Shown: piece after piece, positions 21,905 to 28,988 of the stretch
Layout of the letters: each line of letters begins with the position of its first letter
Numbering within the stretch: position 1 is the first letter of the stretch
IMG/VR virus record: IMGVR_UViG_3300042542_001685
Coordinates: 1 to 34,656 of that record
Strand: one strand, 5' to 3'
DNA: 34,656 nt
Origin: a virus
The notes under the pieces: model-generated
What the model was told of the DNA's origin: nothing
Databases searched by the model: none
Seen by the model: the letters and a program-made list of their open reading frames with translations, nothing else
Program-made: the position numbers and the translations under genes

Positions 21905-23740
21905 TCAGCCTCCGAAAGCCGTTGCGAATGTGCCGCCACGACGCCGCGCTTCAAGGACAGCGCTTTTCGTCGCGTTCGCGATCTGCGGCATGAGGCTTTG
22001 GATCTCGGCACGCACGGTCGCCTGCACGCCCGTCGATACGTTGATCGTCTGATTGATGACGAGGCTTTCGCCGCCGCCCGCATTCAGATTGTTGTTCGGG
22101 ATGATCGTACCGCTGCCGCCGGGAACGAAAAGTTCGGGACCACGCTCACCGACGATGTAAGGCGAATTCCCCATGACGGGACCGCCTTTCGCTTTGAACA
22201 GGCTCGAAATCCAGTCTCCGAAACCGCCGAAGAGATTTCCGAAAAGACCGCCGCCGCCGCTCGACCCAGCACCGGAAAGCGCGCTTTTCATCGTGTTCGC
22301 AAGCGGCTGGAAGATCGTCATTTTGTAGTAGAGCGTCAGGAGGTCTTTAATCATCGAATTGACCATCGACTTCCAGTCAGCCTTACCGGTAAGCGTAAAT
22401 TCGGCCATAGCCGAGGACGCATTATCGGCAAAGTTTTGCACGACGCCTTGTAGACCTTTGATCGCCATTGCAGTCGGATCGGTCTCCGCGCGCGCGTCGA
22501 TAAGCTTCTGACGCAGCCGATCCATGCCGATCGCGAATTGCTCCGCCGTGAACGCTCCGCCTTTGGCGAGTTTCTCAAACTCCGCCATCTGCTTGAGCAC
22601 TTCATAGCCGGGATCGATCAGCGCGCGATATTTATCGATCAGTTCTCCGGCGGCTTTGCCGTTCGCTTTGAGCGCTTCGGTGCCCTTGTTGACGGTGATC
22701 GTGTTCCCGTCATTCGCTTCCGAGTTGTTGTTGATGATGTCGGTCGCGTTTTTAAGGATCGTGTTGAAGTCGACTTGCTGCCCGATGCGATTGCGGATCG
22801 CCTCGCCCGCGCCAGCGAAATCGAGTTCAAGCGCTTTACCGACCGCTTCAACGAAGCTGATGATATCTCGACCGACTTCGAGGAACGCTTGCCCGATAAT
22901 GTAAACGCCAGCCGCGAGATAACGGAAGGCCGTTGCCAGCCCTTCGGCGATCGACTTAAGACCGCTGAATTTGCTCGACGCACGTTCCGTCTGGTTTGCG
23001 GTATCGCCGATCCTATCGAGAAACGTCGATACAGACGGGATGATGTTCGCCGCAAGAATGTTGAAGAAGCCTTCTCCGGCAAATTTGATGCGATCGAGAT
23101 CGTCGCCGAAGCCTTCGAGCGCTTGCGCGGACTGGCTCGCGAAAACCACGCCGAGGTTTTCCGCTTCTTCGAACATTTCGCGGATCCCATCCGCGCCTTC
23201 ATTGAGCAGCGGAATAAGATCCGCACCTTCGCGGCCGAAGATCGCTTGCGCGACAGCCGCCTTACGCATTCCGTCATCGAACCCGCTGATTTTATCGGCG
23301 ATTTCGAGGAACAGGTTTTCGGTCGTTTTTAGCTGACCATTAGCATCCGTGAGCGAAACACCGATGCGCTTGAAGTCATAGGCGATGTTCGATTTCGCGT
23401 TCGACGAAACTTCGTCCATCGCGCGCGAAAGTTTAATCATGCCTTTTTCGAGCGACTCGAATTCGACGCCGCTCATTTTGGCTGCGAAAGACATCGCAGA
23501 CAGAAACTCGACCGAGGCTCCGATTTTCTGCGCGGTTTCGGCGAACTTCGACGCGCGGTCGATCGCGCCTTGTATGCCTTGCACGAAGCCGGCAAAGACC
23601 GACGCGGTCGCGATCCCGGCGAATGCACTCTTAAGCGAAATCGACGCCTTGTTCAGCGTCGATAGGCTGCGATTAACGGAGTTGAACGCAGCTTGCGTTT
23701 TATCCTGCGCCGAGAGCGTGAAATTAAGCGTTTCGGCCAT
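21905..23740 (-). CDS. Tape measure protein
   Basis: This 611-residue protein begins with an alpha-helical region, FTLSAQDKTQAAFNSVNRSLSTLNKASISLKSAFAGIATASVFAGFVQG, as in tape measure proteins. Amphipathic and hydrophobic segments and a Gly-rich C-terminus follow (SGAGSSGGGGLFGNLFGGFGDWISSLF). Using the usual rise of about 0.15 nm per residue, the tail would be near 90 nm, so short for a siphovirus. The gene lies downstream of the G/GT chaperone frame and overlaps it by 17 nt. Confidence 0.92.
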   Translation of the reverse strand: MAETLNFTLSAQDKTQAAFNSVNRSLSTLNKASISLKSAFAGIATASVFAGFVQGIQGAIDRASKFAETAQKIGASVEFLSAMSFAAKMSGVEFESLEKGMIKLSRAMDEVSSNAKSNIAYDFKRIGVSLTDANGQLKTTENLFLEIADKISGFDDGMRKAAVAQAIFGREGADLIPLLNEGADGIREMFEEAENLGVVFASQSAQALEGFGDDLDRIKFAGEGFFNILAANIIPSVSTFLDRIGDTANQTERASSKFSGLKSIAEGLATAFRYLAAGVYIIGQAFLEVGRDIISFVEAVGKALELDFAGAGEAIRNRIGQQVDFNTILKNATDIINNNSEANDGNTITVNKGTEALKANGKAAGELIDKYRALIDPGYEVLKQMAEFEKLAKGGAFTAEQFAIGMDRLRQKLIDARAETDPTAMAIKGLQGVVQNFADNASSAMAEFTLTGKADWKSMVNSMIKDLLTLYYKMTIFQPLANTMKSALSGAGSSGGGGLFGNLFGGFGDWISSLFKAKGGPVMGNSPYIVGERGPELFVPGGSGTIIPNNNLNAGGGESLVINQTINVSTGVQATVRAEIQSLMPQIANATKSAVLEARRRGGTFATAFGG

Positions 23741-24217
23741 TTCTCTGCCTCTCGTTCACAAGTTCAAGATATGCCATCCATTCCAAGATTTCAGAATAAG
23801 GCAGATCCTCGATTTCCGAAACCGTCTTACCGAGCCGATCAGCGAGCGCGAAAGTGACGAAGCGCTCGTGATCGGTCTTCAGTTTTTTAGGAGATCATCC
23901 TGCGACGGTCCCGTCAGGATTTCGTTGGCGATCCGCGCCACGATGTCGGGATCCACTCCATTGAGCAGATCCCGCTTGTGTTCAAGCGTGAACACGTTCG
24001 CACCGGATCCGTCCTTCGCCTTCATGATGATGCAGTCGACGAGAACGCCGAGATCGTTCTCTTTCGCTCCGTTGAAAAGCTTGCGCTTTTCGGCGAGCGT
24101 TAGAGGCGTCACGTAAATAAGGAGAGGCTTGTCAGCCTCTCCCCATTCGGGAACCTCGATCGTTTTGACGGACTGCGCCTTGAAGTGAGCTTTAGCGCGC
24201 TCGATCGGCGAAGACAT
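23724..24217 (-). CDS. Tail assembly chaperone GT (-1 frameshift product)
   Basis: Reading the G gene and slipping -1 at A AAA AAC (23888-23882) opens a 52-codon extension that ends at TAA 23726-23724, for a 164-residue product. The extension begins LKTDHERFVTFALADRLGKTVSEIEDL and contains EILEWMAYLELV, the gpT-style pattern of tail chaperone extensions (LADRLGKTVxEL, exxEWxAY). It has no start codon or ribosome-binding site of its own, and the tape measure gene begins 17 nt before its end. This follows the lambda/HK97 G-GT arrangement, in which the rarer long form brings the tape measure to the tail tube. Confidence 0.88.
23835..23888 (-). promoter_or_regulatory. Programmed -1 frameshift signal: slippery heptamer plus stem-loop
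   Basis: The heptamer AAAAAAC (23888-23882) is in the zero frame as A AAA AAC, one codon before the TGA of the short product. Six bases later, CCGATCACGAGCGC (23875-23862) pairs with GCGCTCGCTGATCGG (23849-23835). This gives 14 bp with a single bulged C and a 12-nt loop. The site, spacing and stable stem fit the general rule for -1 frameshifting. Confidence 0.9.
23879..24217 (-). CDS. Tail assembly chaperone G (short product)
   Basis: This 112-residue zero-frame product begins MSSPIERAKAHFKAQSVKTIEVPEWGE, with PLLIYVTPLTLAEKRKLFNGAKENDLGVLVDCIIMKAKD in the middle and GPSQDDLLKN at the end. The pattern and position (after the tail tube, before the tape measure) are typical of gpG-like chaperones. 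AAAGGGATGA lies upstream of the ATG. The final codons contain the slippery site for the GT form, so G should be made in excess. Confidence 0.9.
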   Translation of the reverse strand: MSSPIERAKAHFKAQSVKTIEVPEWGEADKPLLIYVTPLTLAEKRKLFNGAKENDLGVLVDCIIMKAKDGSGANVFTLEHKRDLLNGVDPDIVARIANEILTGPSQDDLLKN

Positions 24218-24234
24218 CAGATCATCCCTTTATG

Positions 24235-24624
24235 TTAGACGGTCGACTTCGTGAGTGCGCCCGTGCCTTGGAAGTTGAAGGTCGCTTCGACCATACCGTC
24301 GAAGGACGCGGTCGCTTCGATCGACGTAACGAGCACGGTCCCGGTATAGTAGGTGTCGCCCGTCGTCGCGCCTTCGGGATACAGGTTCAGCGTCACCGAC
24401 GCACCCGCCGTCAGCGCCATCTGACCCGTCGTGTCGGTTTCGTCCCAGTAGCAGACGATCGAACCCGTGAAGGTCTTCATGCCGACCTTGTAGGTACGAT
24501 AGGCATCGCCCATCGTCGAGTCCTCGATAGTGTCGGCGGTTTCGGTCAGCGTCCACGAGCGCACTTCGGCGATCGTGTTCGCGCTGATCTTAACGACGCC
24601 TTCGGATCCGGTATGAGTAGCCAT
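24235..24624 (-). CDS. Major tail tube protein
   Basis: This 129-residue beta-rich protein begins MATHTGSEGVVKISANTIAEVRSWTLTETADTIEDSTMGD, a common opening in siphophage tail tube proteins (gpV type). KTFTGSIVCYWDETDTTGQ and TGTVLVTSIEATASFDGMVEATFNFQGTGAL follow as strand pairs. Length and place before G/GT fit the tube subunit. There is no added immunoglobulin-like domain. It would be the most abundant tail protein. Confidence 0.9.
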   Translation of the reverse strand: MATHTGSEGVVKISANTIAEVRSWTLTETADTIEDSTMGDAYRTYKVGMKTFTGSIVCYWDETDTTGQMALTAGASVTLNLYPEGATTGDTYYTGTVLVTSIEATASFDGMVEATFNFQGTGALTKSTV

Positions 24625-24633
24625 GTTATCGCC

Positions 24634-25077
24634 TCACGATGCGCTTTCAACGTCGGTTTCGGAGGTGCGGTAGCGCACCGAAAAAGTCATGCGGATCGAG
24701 CCGACAGGCTGTTCCCCATCCGAGTTATAATCTATTTCGGTCCCGGTTAAAACGGTGTCTTTCGCCAAGCCGTCGAAGGTCGGCGCTGACAACATCGCTT
24801 CTTCGACTTCCACCGCGATCTGATCGAGCGTGTTGTCGAGACCGGACGTTCCCTTCGCCATGCCTTCGATCATGAAATCGACCGTGCGCATATATTTCCG
24901 CGGTCGCGTCATGGTCTCCGGTTCCGAGACTTCGCGAAGAGTGTATATCAGCAAGCCGGGAAGCGCCGAGCCCTGCATAGGATAAAACCGCGTCTGATAG
25001 ACGCGCGCTCCGGTCGTCGTAAGACCCGTGACGCGGGTCGTGACTTTATCGCGGATCTGCTTGCGGAGGTGCGACAT
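24634..25077 (-). CDS. Tail terminator / minor tail protein U-like
   Basis: This 147-residue protein with MSHLRKQIRDKVTTRVTGLTTTGARVYQTRFYPMQGSALPGLLIYT, then MRTVDFMIEG and IRMTFSVRYRT, matches the gpU-like tail terminator style. These proteins cap the head-proximal end of the tail tube and bind the neck. It sits between the head-completion protein and the tail tube as in lambda. The gene overlaps its upstream neighbour by one base. Confidence 0.8.
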   Translation of the reverse strand: MSHLRKQIRDKVTTRVTGLTTTGARVYQTRFYPMQGSALPGLLIYTLREVSEPETMTRPRKYMRTVDFMIEGMAKGTSGLDNTLDQIAVEVEEAMLSAPTFDGLAKDTVLTGTEIDYNSDGEQPVGSIRMTFSVRYRTSETDVESAS

Positions 25078-25391
25078 CAGTTTTTCTCCAGAATGAGCGT
25101 CGTCATCCCGGTGCCATCAGGCTGTATAACTCGGACCTTATATGCGATCGACGATATCGTGATCGTATCGCCGAAATCCGCTCCGACCGGAAGGTCGGAG
25201 GACCGAATAAGAAACCGCGGCTGCGCCGACACGAAGACGACGCCAGCTTGCGCATCAGCGCCGAAATATTCGTTGTCGAAGATGCCGCTGATCGTCGACG
25301 TACCGCCGCCCGCTTTGACGTAGGTTCCGGCAACGCCGAAATCATCGATATCGACGAAGATCGCGCGCTCGATGTCGGTTTCCACTGCCAT
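25077..25391 (-). CDS. Head-tail joining protein, FII-like
   Basis: The start at 25391 has GGTGG upstream and yields 104 residues. It contains ERAIFVDIDDFGVAGTYVKAGGG, then IFDNEYFGADAQAGVVFVSAQPRFL and YKVRVIQPDGTGMTTLILEK. This beta-rich layout with a DFG opening and PDGTG close is that of lambda FII-like attachment proteins, which complete the head and receive the tail. The expected Z-like gene does not follow; the U-like gene does. Confidence 0.8.
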   Translation of the reverse strand: MAVETDIERAIFVDIDDFGVAGTYVKAGGGTSTISGIFDNEYFGADAQAGVVFVSAQPRFLIRSSDLPVGADFGDTITISSIAYKVRVIQPDGTGMTTLILEKN

Positions 25392-25636
25392 CAGCGATCC
25401 ACCTTCGAAGCCCACTTAAGCTTCCGCTTCGAGATCGGCGCAGCTTCGGAAAGACCGACCGAGCGGTTTTCTTCGATCACGGGAGCGGGTTCGGCGATCG
25501 CAGCGGGAGCGTCGTATTTCTTCGCGCGGCCGATCGCGATGAATTCAAAGGCGTCCTTCTCGACAATGTCGACGACGCTCCCGGCTTCGAGCAGTTCGCC
25601 GCGCCAGTAGGTCGAGCGGATCATTTCAATTTTCAT
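25391..25636 (-). CDS. Small head-region protein, hypothetical
   Basis: The start at 25636 (MKIEMIRSTYWRGELLEAGSVVDIV) has AAGGTG upstream. The 81-residue product has a beta-hairpin-like opening, EKDAFEFIAIGRAKKYDAP, then a basic tail. Short proteins with this LI/IAIGRA pattern often follow capsid genes in siphophages. Their role is unclear. It overlaps the FII-like start by one base and the preceding stop by 11 nt. Confidence 0.7.
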   Translation of the reverse strand: MKIEMIRSTYWRGELLEAGSVVDIVEKDAFEFIAIGRAKKYDAPAAIAEPAPVIEENRSVGLSEAAPISKRKLKWASKVDR

Positions 25637-26147
25637 CCCAGCACCTTTGCATTTCTGCGCATGTGAACCGGACCTTTGCGGGATCCGAAATAGAAGCCTT
25701 CGCGATAGACCAGATCGTCTTATCTCTCTGGTAGGCGTTGTTGAGCGCCCGTTCTTCCGGTTGGTCGTGCCAATACCGACGATCGGTCGCATACCCATCC
25801 ATACCACAAACTCGGATTTCATCATATCCGAGGAAATCGGCAAGCCATACCGCTTTGGGACCGGATAGATTGAAATTCGGGATGATCCCGGCCCAGATCA
25901 TTTTATCGCCGCGCAAATCTCGGAAGTGCGACACCTTGTAGGCCGGATGGTCTTTGACGAGATCGAAGACGGGACGATCGGAAAAGAGAACGTAGGACAA
26001 CGGCAGAAGCAGCGAGTGCTGATTGACGCCGATCAGGTCGAAGCGCTGCGGCAGATGATAGATATCATGCAGCAAGCTAGGAGCGCCGCCGAGAACCGCG
26101 ACGCTTTCCCCTTTGTGCCGATCTTTATAGATGATGAGGTCGTGCAT
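25626..26147 (-). CDS. DUF115/MptE-like Rossmann protein (possible glycosyltransferase-like moron)
   Basis: The start is set at ATG 26147 (MHDLIIYKDRHKGESVAVLGGAPSLLHD), directly after a transcription terminator. The frame is open further upstream, but that part would translate the terminator hairpin. The 173-residue product has a Rossmann-like VAVLGGAPSL, RFDLIGVNQH, SYVLFSDRPVFDLV and a late IRVCGMDGY, reminiscent of DUF115/MptE-like proteins, some of which act on sugars. No ribosome-binding site is visible. It is out of place between capsid and neck genes, so it may be an added cargo gene. Function stays uncertain. Confidence 0.6.
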   Translation of the reverse strand: MHDLIIYKDRHKGESVAVLGGAPSLLHDIYHLPQRFDLIGVNQHSLLLPLSYVLFSDRPVFDLVKDHPAYKVSHFRDLRGDKMIWAGIIPNFNLSGPKAVWLADFLGYDEIRVCGMDGYATDRRYWHDQPEERALNNAYQRDKTIWSIAKASISDPAKVRFTCAEMQRCWDEN

Positions 26148-26149
26148 AT

Positions 26150-26175
26150 AAAAATGGGCGGCCGAAGCCGCCCAT
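26150..26175 (-). terminator. Intrinsic terminator after the capsid gene
   Basis: On the minus strand ATGGGCGGC pairs with GCCGCCCAT around a TTCG loop, followed by TTTT and A. It begins 18 nt after the capsid stop. It should reduce transcription into the neck and tail genes, keeping capsid message in excess. Genes downstream would depend on read-through. Confidence 0.88.
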
Positions 26176-26192
26176 TCCTTTCGTGCCACGGA

Positions 26193-27455
26193 TTAGGTGG
26201 TGACGATTTCCTTACAAGCCGCGAAGGACTGCGCATTGCGCACAGCAACGTCCACGTCTTGGAAGAAGGCGATGCGCGTGCCGCCCGAGGTCGAGAGCGA
26301 CGACGTGTCGACCACGATATCGAGACCGGAGAACATGCCGATCATGAGATCGTTGAAGTTGCCGAAGATCATCGCCGAAAGAGCCGAGCCCGAGCCCTTC
26401 GTCAGATCGGACGGAACGAGGTTCGTTTCCGCGACCTGATAGCCGAGCAGGTTGTTCGTCTCGCCGAGGATGAAGTTACCTTCGACGCCGGAGGTCTGCT
26501 TCGCCGTCTGACGCAGCTTCGACACGACCTTCGAGTTCGTGAGATAAGCGAGCGAACCCGTAAGAGCGTTGTCGATCGCAACTTCACGCTGAAGGTTGAC
26601 GACGGTGGCATAGGTCGGAGCGCCGCCGTTGGTGCCGATCGTAACCGCGCCGATGCCCGAGGTGCCGAGGATGCCGACAGGCTCGTTCGAGCCGCCGCCT
26701 TCGATCGCCACTTCGTCGATCTTGCCCGCAATCTGACGAGTGATGTCGTCGCGGAGAACCGCTTCGACAGACGGGTCGGACTGGATCATGAGGCGACGAG
26801 ACAGGTCGACGTAACCCGCGACCGTCTTCGGCGACATCGTGACCTGAGCGAAGACGGGAGCGCCTTCGGTCGGAGCCGAGCCTTCAGCGACGAAGGCAAC
26901 GGCAGTGCGGGTCGACAGCTTCGGGATCGCCACGTTGCCCTGCAGACCCGTCATCATGCGAGCGCCGAGGCTCGAGATGACGAGCGCTTCGCGCAGCGCG
27001 TCGATGAAGAGATCACCGCGGTGATCGGTGCCGACCAGATAGCCGCCCTTCGACGTGCCCGTGCCGATGCCCGTCGTCACATCGCGCTGCGACCAGCGGA
27101 TGTCGTTCGGGACGTAGAAGCCGCGAGCGTCCTTGCCGGTACGCTTGGCGATTTCGTCGGACAGTTCGCGCTCGAAGCCGGCCTTGCGCCAGTCGTTCGA
27201 AGCCGCCGCGTTGATCGCGCGGAGGAGGCTATAGTTGCGCTTTTCGGCGACGGTCAGGCCGACCATGGCGTTCGAAGCGAAAGCTTCGGTGCCGATTGCA
27301 TCGAGGATTACGCCACGGAACTGCTCGACGGAGAGACCGTCAGCAACAGCCTTTTCGGCGAGGTCGCGCTTGTTGTGCTTCGCGCCGAGGTCCATGATGG
27401 ACTTGGCGTTGCGAGCGAATTCCGCCCGCATTTCGTCGTGATTAACTTCGGTCAT
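26193..27455 (-). CDS. Major capsid protein from internal start
   Basis: TAAGGAG (27468-27462) lies 6 nt upstream of an in-frame ATG at 27455, so a 420-residue protein beginning MTEVNHDEMRAEFARNAK could be made independently of the fusion. This size fits an HK97-type precursor with an N-terminal scaffold-like segment of about 100 residues that is cleaved off. The preceding residues (IPKITVVKESP) show no stop codon, so the long fusion should also form. The arrangement would give many capsid subunits per protease, as capsids need. Confidence 0.85.
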   Translation of the reverse strand: MTEVNHDEMRAEFARNAKSIMDLGAKHNKRDLAEKAVADGLSVEQFRGVILDAIGTEAFASNAMVGLTVAEKRNYSLLRAINAAASNDWRKAGFERELSDEIAKRTGKDARGFYVPNDIRWSQRDVTTGIGTGTSKGGYLVGTDHRGDLFIDALREALVISSLGARMMTGLQGNVAIPKLSTRTAVAFVAEGSAPTEGAPVFAQVTMSPKTVAGYVDLSRRLMIQSDPSVEAVLRDDITRQIAGKIDEVAIEGGGSNEPVGILGTSGIGAVTIGTNGGAPTYATVVNLQREVAIDNALTGSLAYLTNSKVVSKLRQTAKQTSGVEGNFILGETNNLLGYQVAETNLVPSDLTKGSGSALSAMIFGNFNDLMIGMFSGLDIVVDTSSLSTSGGTRIAFFQDVDVAVRNAQSFAACKEIVTT

Positions 27456-28988
27456 GGGACTCTCCTTAACGACCGTGATTTTCGGGATCTCTGCGCTTCG
27501 TCCGACTCCCACGGATGCATCAGCGGGGATAGAGACGACAGAGACTTCAAGAGGGGTCCAGTCGTTAACGCGGAAGATCGTCCCATCTGCCGCATCTTCT
27601 CGGACCATGTTGTTGACGCGATAGCCGACCGAGATGTTCGACCGGATCCCGTCCACGACATCATCGAAGACCTCTTTAGCCAGTCCGCTTCTCCCGAAGC
27701 GAACCGTCGCTCGCATCACGCGAGCCGAGCTATCGACGGTGATATCTTCGACAATGCCGATCTGCTGCCGCGGATCGTGGTCGAGCAGCAAAGGCGCGCG
27801 ACCGGATCCGAGGAAACTAAGATCGATGCTCGACGAGGTATGGTCGAGCACTTCGACGCCGAAAGACCTTTCGACAGGCATTTCGGACGAAACTGCAATG
27901 CGAACCCGACGCGAGGTTTCGTCGACGGGTTTCGCGCCCATAAGCATGGAACGATGCGAGAGATCCGCCGCGCGGTCCTCATTGAGCATCATGCCGGGAG
28001 CCATTTCCATCGCGATATCATCTTCGATATCATCGGCTTCGGCTTCCGGCTCTTCCATTTCCGGCTTCGGGTCGGTGTCGATTTCGACTTCGACCGTGAC
28101 CATCATTCGCTGTTCGTCGGTCATGTCGTCCTCGCCGATAGCCTCTTCGAATTCGATCGGCGAATAATCATGTTCATCGAGCCATGCACGCGCCGCAGAC
28201 GGTGAGAACAATCTACTGTCAAAACGGATGGCTTGCAATTCTGCCGTACCGCCCGTGATACCATAGATCGCATCGATGCCTTCGCCGAAGGCGTCGTTTT
28301 CGCGCCGGAAGCGTTCGTATTGATCGGGATCGCGAAGCCGCGCCGCGTGTTCGTTCGGATAGGGACGCTCGTCATAACCGCGCAGTGCGTTGATTTTGCG
28401 CAGCGTCGAGAAGCGATGCCCGACGAGCGTTTCGGTCGCTTCCCAGCCTTCCGATCCTTCGCGATAGATGCGGATCAACGCAGCCGGATCTTCCGGCGTC
28501 GCGTTGATTGAAAATTCGGAGTCGGGGATGCCGAGAACGCCTTCGCGCATGATGTGTTCGATCCGGCCGCGAGCGGTGCCGCCGGAGGAGTCCCACGACA
28601 CGAAATCACCGACTTCGAGATCGCCGGGAGCCGCGCGATCGTTTTCATCGATCGAGTCCATACGAGCCGCCTTTGCTTCTGCCCATGATTTGCCGGGATC
28701 GCCGCCCCAAAGAGCCCATGCGATCCGACCGTTCGACGGATAGCCATCCTCACCGGGACGGAAACCTTCGGCCTGTTTATCAACCTCGTGGCGCGCGAAG
28801 AAACTCGTCATCCGCCCGATCGTCTCCGGCGAAAGATCGACCTTGTTCTTGATGTCGCGCGCGCGAGCGATCCCAACCTCGGTGCCGCCGCGGCCGAATT
28901 CTTGCCGCCACGCGAGACCGCGTTCGGCTTCTTCGGCCATCGCGTCGCTCGGCACGAGATTGATTTCGACGCCTTTATACGTTGCCAT
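26193..28988 (-). CDS. Multi-domain fusion: N-terminal modules, prohead protease and HK97 major capsid
   Basis: One frame of 931 codons. Residues 1-115 hold GLAWRQEFGRGGTEVG, FFARHEVD and GRIAWALWGGDPGKSW, a module often separate in phages. Residues 120-285 resemble a DUF2945 Tudor-like strand set (VGDFVSWDSSGGTARGRI) plus RPYPNEHAARLRDPDQYERF and QAIRF. Residues 335-500 are an S78-type protease, with LLLDHDP (H404) and RSNISVGYRV (S453), about 50 apart as in HK97. Residues 512-931 are a capsid with a helical delta-like segment and an HK97 fold (GGYLVGTD, VGILGTSG, FGNFNDLMIGMF). GAGG precedes the first ATG. A strong internal start lies at 27455. Confidence 0.9.
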   Translation of the reverse strand: MATYKGVEINLVPSDAMAEEAERGLAWRQEFGRGGTEVGIARARDIKNKVDLSPETIGRMTSFFARHEVDKQAEGFRPGEDGYPSNGRIAWALWGGDPGKSWAEAKAARMDSIDENDRAAPGDLEVGDFVSWDSSGGTARGRIEHIMREGVLGIPDSEFSINATPEDPAALIRIYREGSEGWEATETLVGHRFSTLRKINALRGYDERPYPNEHAARLRDPDQYERFRRENDAFGEGIDAIYGITGGTAELQAIRFDSRLFSPSAARAWLDEHDYSPIEFEEAIGEDDMTDEQRMMVTVEVEIDTDPKPEMEEPEAEADDIEDDIAMEMAPGMMLNEDRAADLSHRSMLMGAKPVDETSRRVRIAVSSEMPVERSFGVEVLDHTSSSIDLSFLGSGRAPLLLDHDPRQQIGIVEDITVDSSARVMRATVRFGRSGLAKEVFDDVVDGIRSNISVGYRVNNMVREDAADGTIFRVNDWTPLEVSVVSIPADASVGVGRSAEIPKITVVKESPMTEVNHDEMRAEFARNAKSIMDLGAKHNKRDLAEKAVADGLSVEQFRGVILDAIGTEAFASNAMVGLTVAEKRNYSLLRAINAAASNDWRKAGFERELSDEIAKRTGKDARGFYVPNDIRWSQRDVTTGIGTGTSKGGYLVGTDHRGDLFIDALREALVISSLGARMMTGLQGNVAIPKLSTRTAVAFVAEGSAPTEGAPVFAQVTMSPKTVAGYVDLSRRLMIQSDPSVEAVLRDDITRQIAGKIDEVAIEGGGSNEPVGILGTSGIGAVTIGTNGGAPTYATVVNLQREVAIDNALTGSLAYLTNSKVVSKLRQTAKQTSGVEGNFILGETNNLLGYQVAETNLVPSDLTKGSGSALSAMIFGNFNDLMIGMFSGLDIVVDTSSLSTSGGTRIAFFQDVDVAVRNAQSFAACKEIVTT
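27462..27468 (-). promoter_or_regulatory. Internal Shine-Dalgarno for capsid
   Basis: TAAGGAG on the minus strand matches the 16S anti-Shine-Dalgarno over seven bases, with 6 nt to the ATG at 27455. It is a better site than most real gene starts in the window, and decides the internal capsid start. Confidence 0.85.

Noticed and set aside
25626-26189. Extended start of the DUF115-like protein at a GTG at 26189
   Set aside because: The first 14 codons would be the terminator hairpin itself and there is no ribosome-binding site. The ATG at 26147 is preferred.
25926-28205. 759-codon open frame on the plus strand opposite the capsid gene
   Set aside because: It mirrors the codon pattern of the protease-capsid gene on the other strand, has a low-complexity Arg/Asp-rich translation and no ribosome-binding site.
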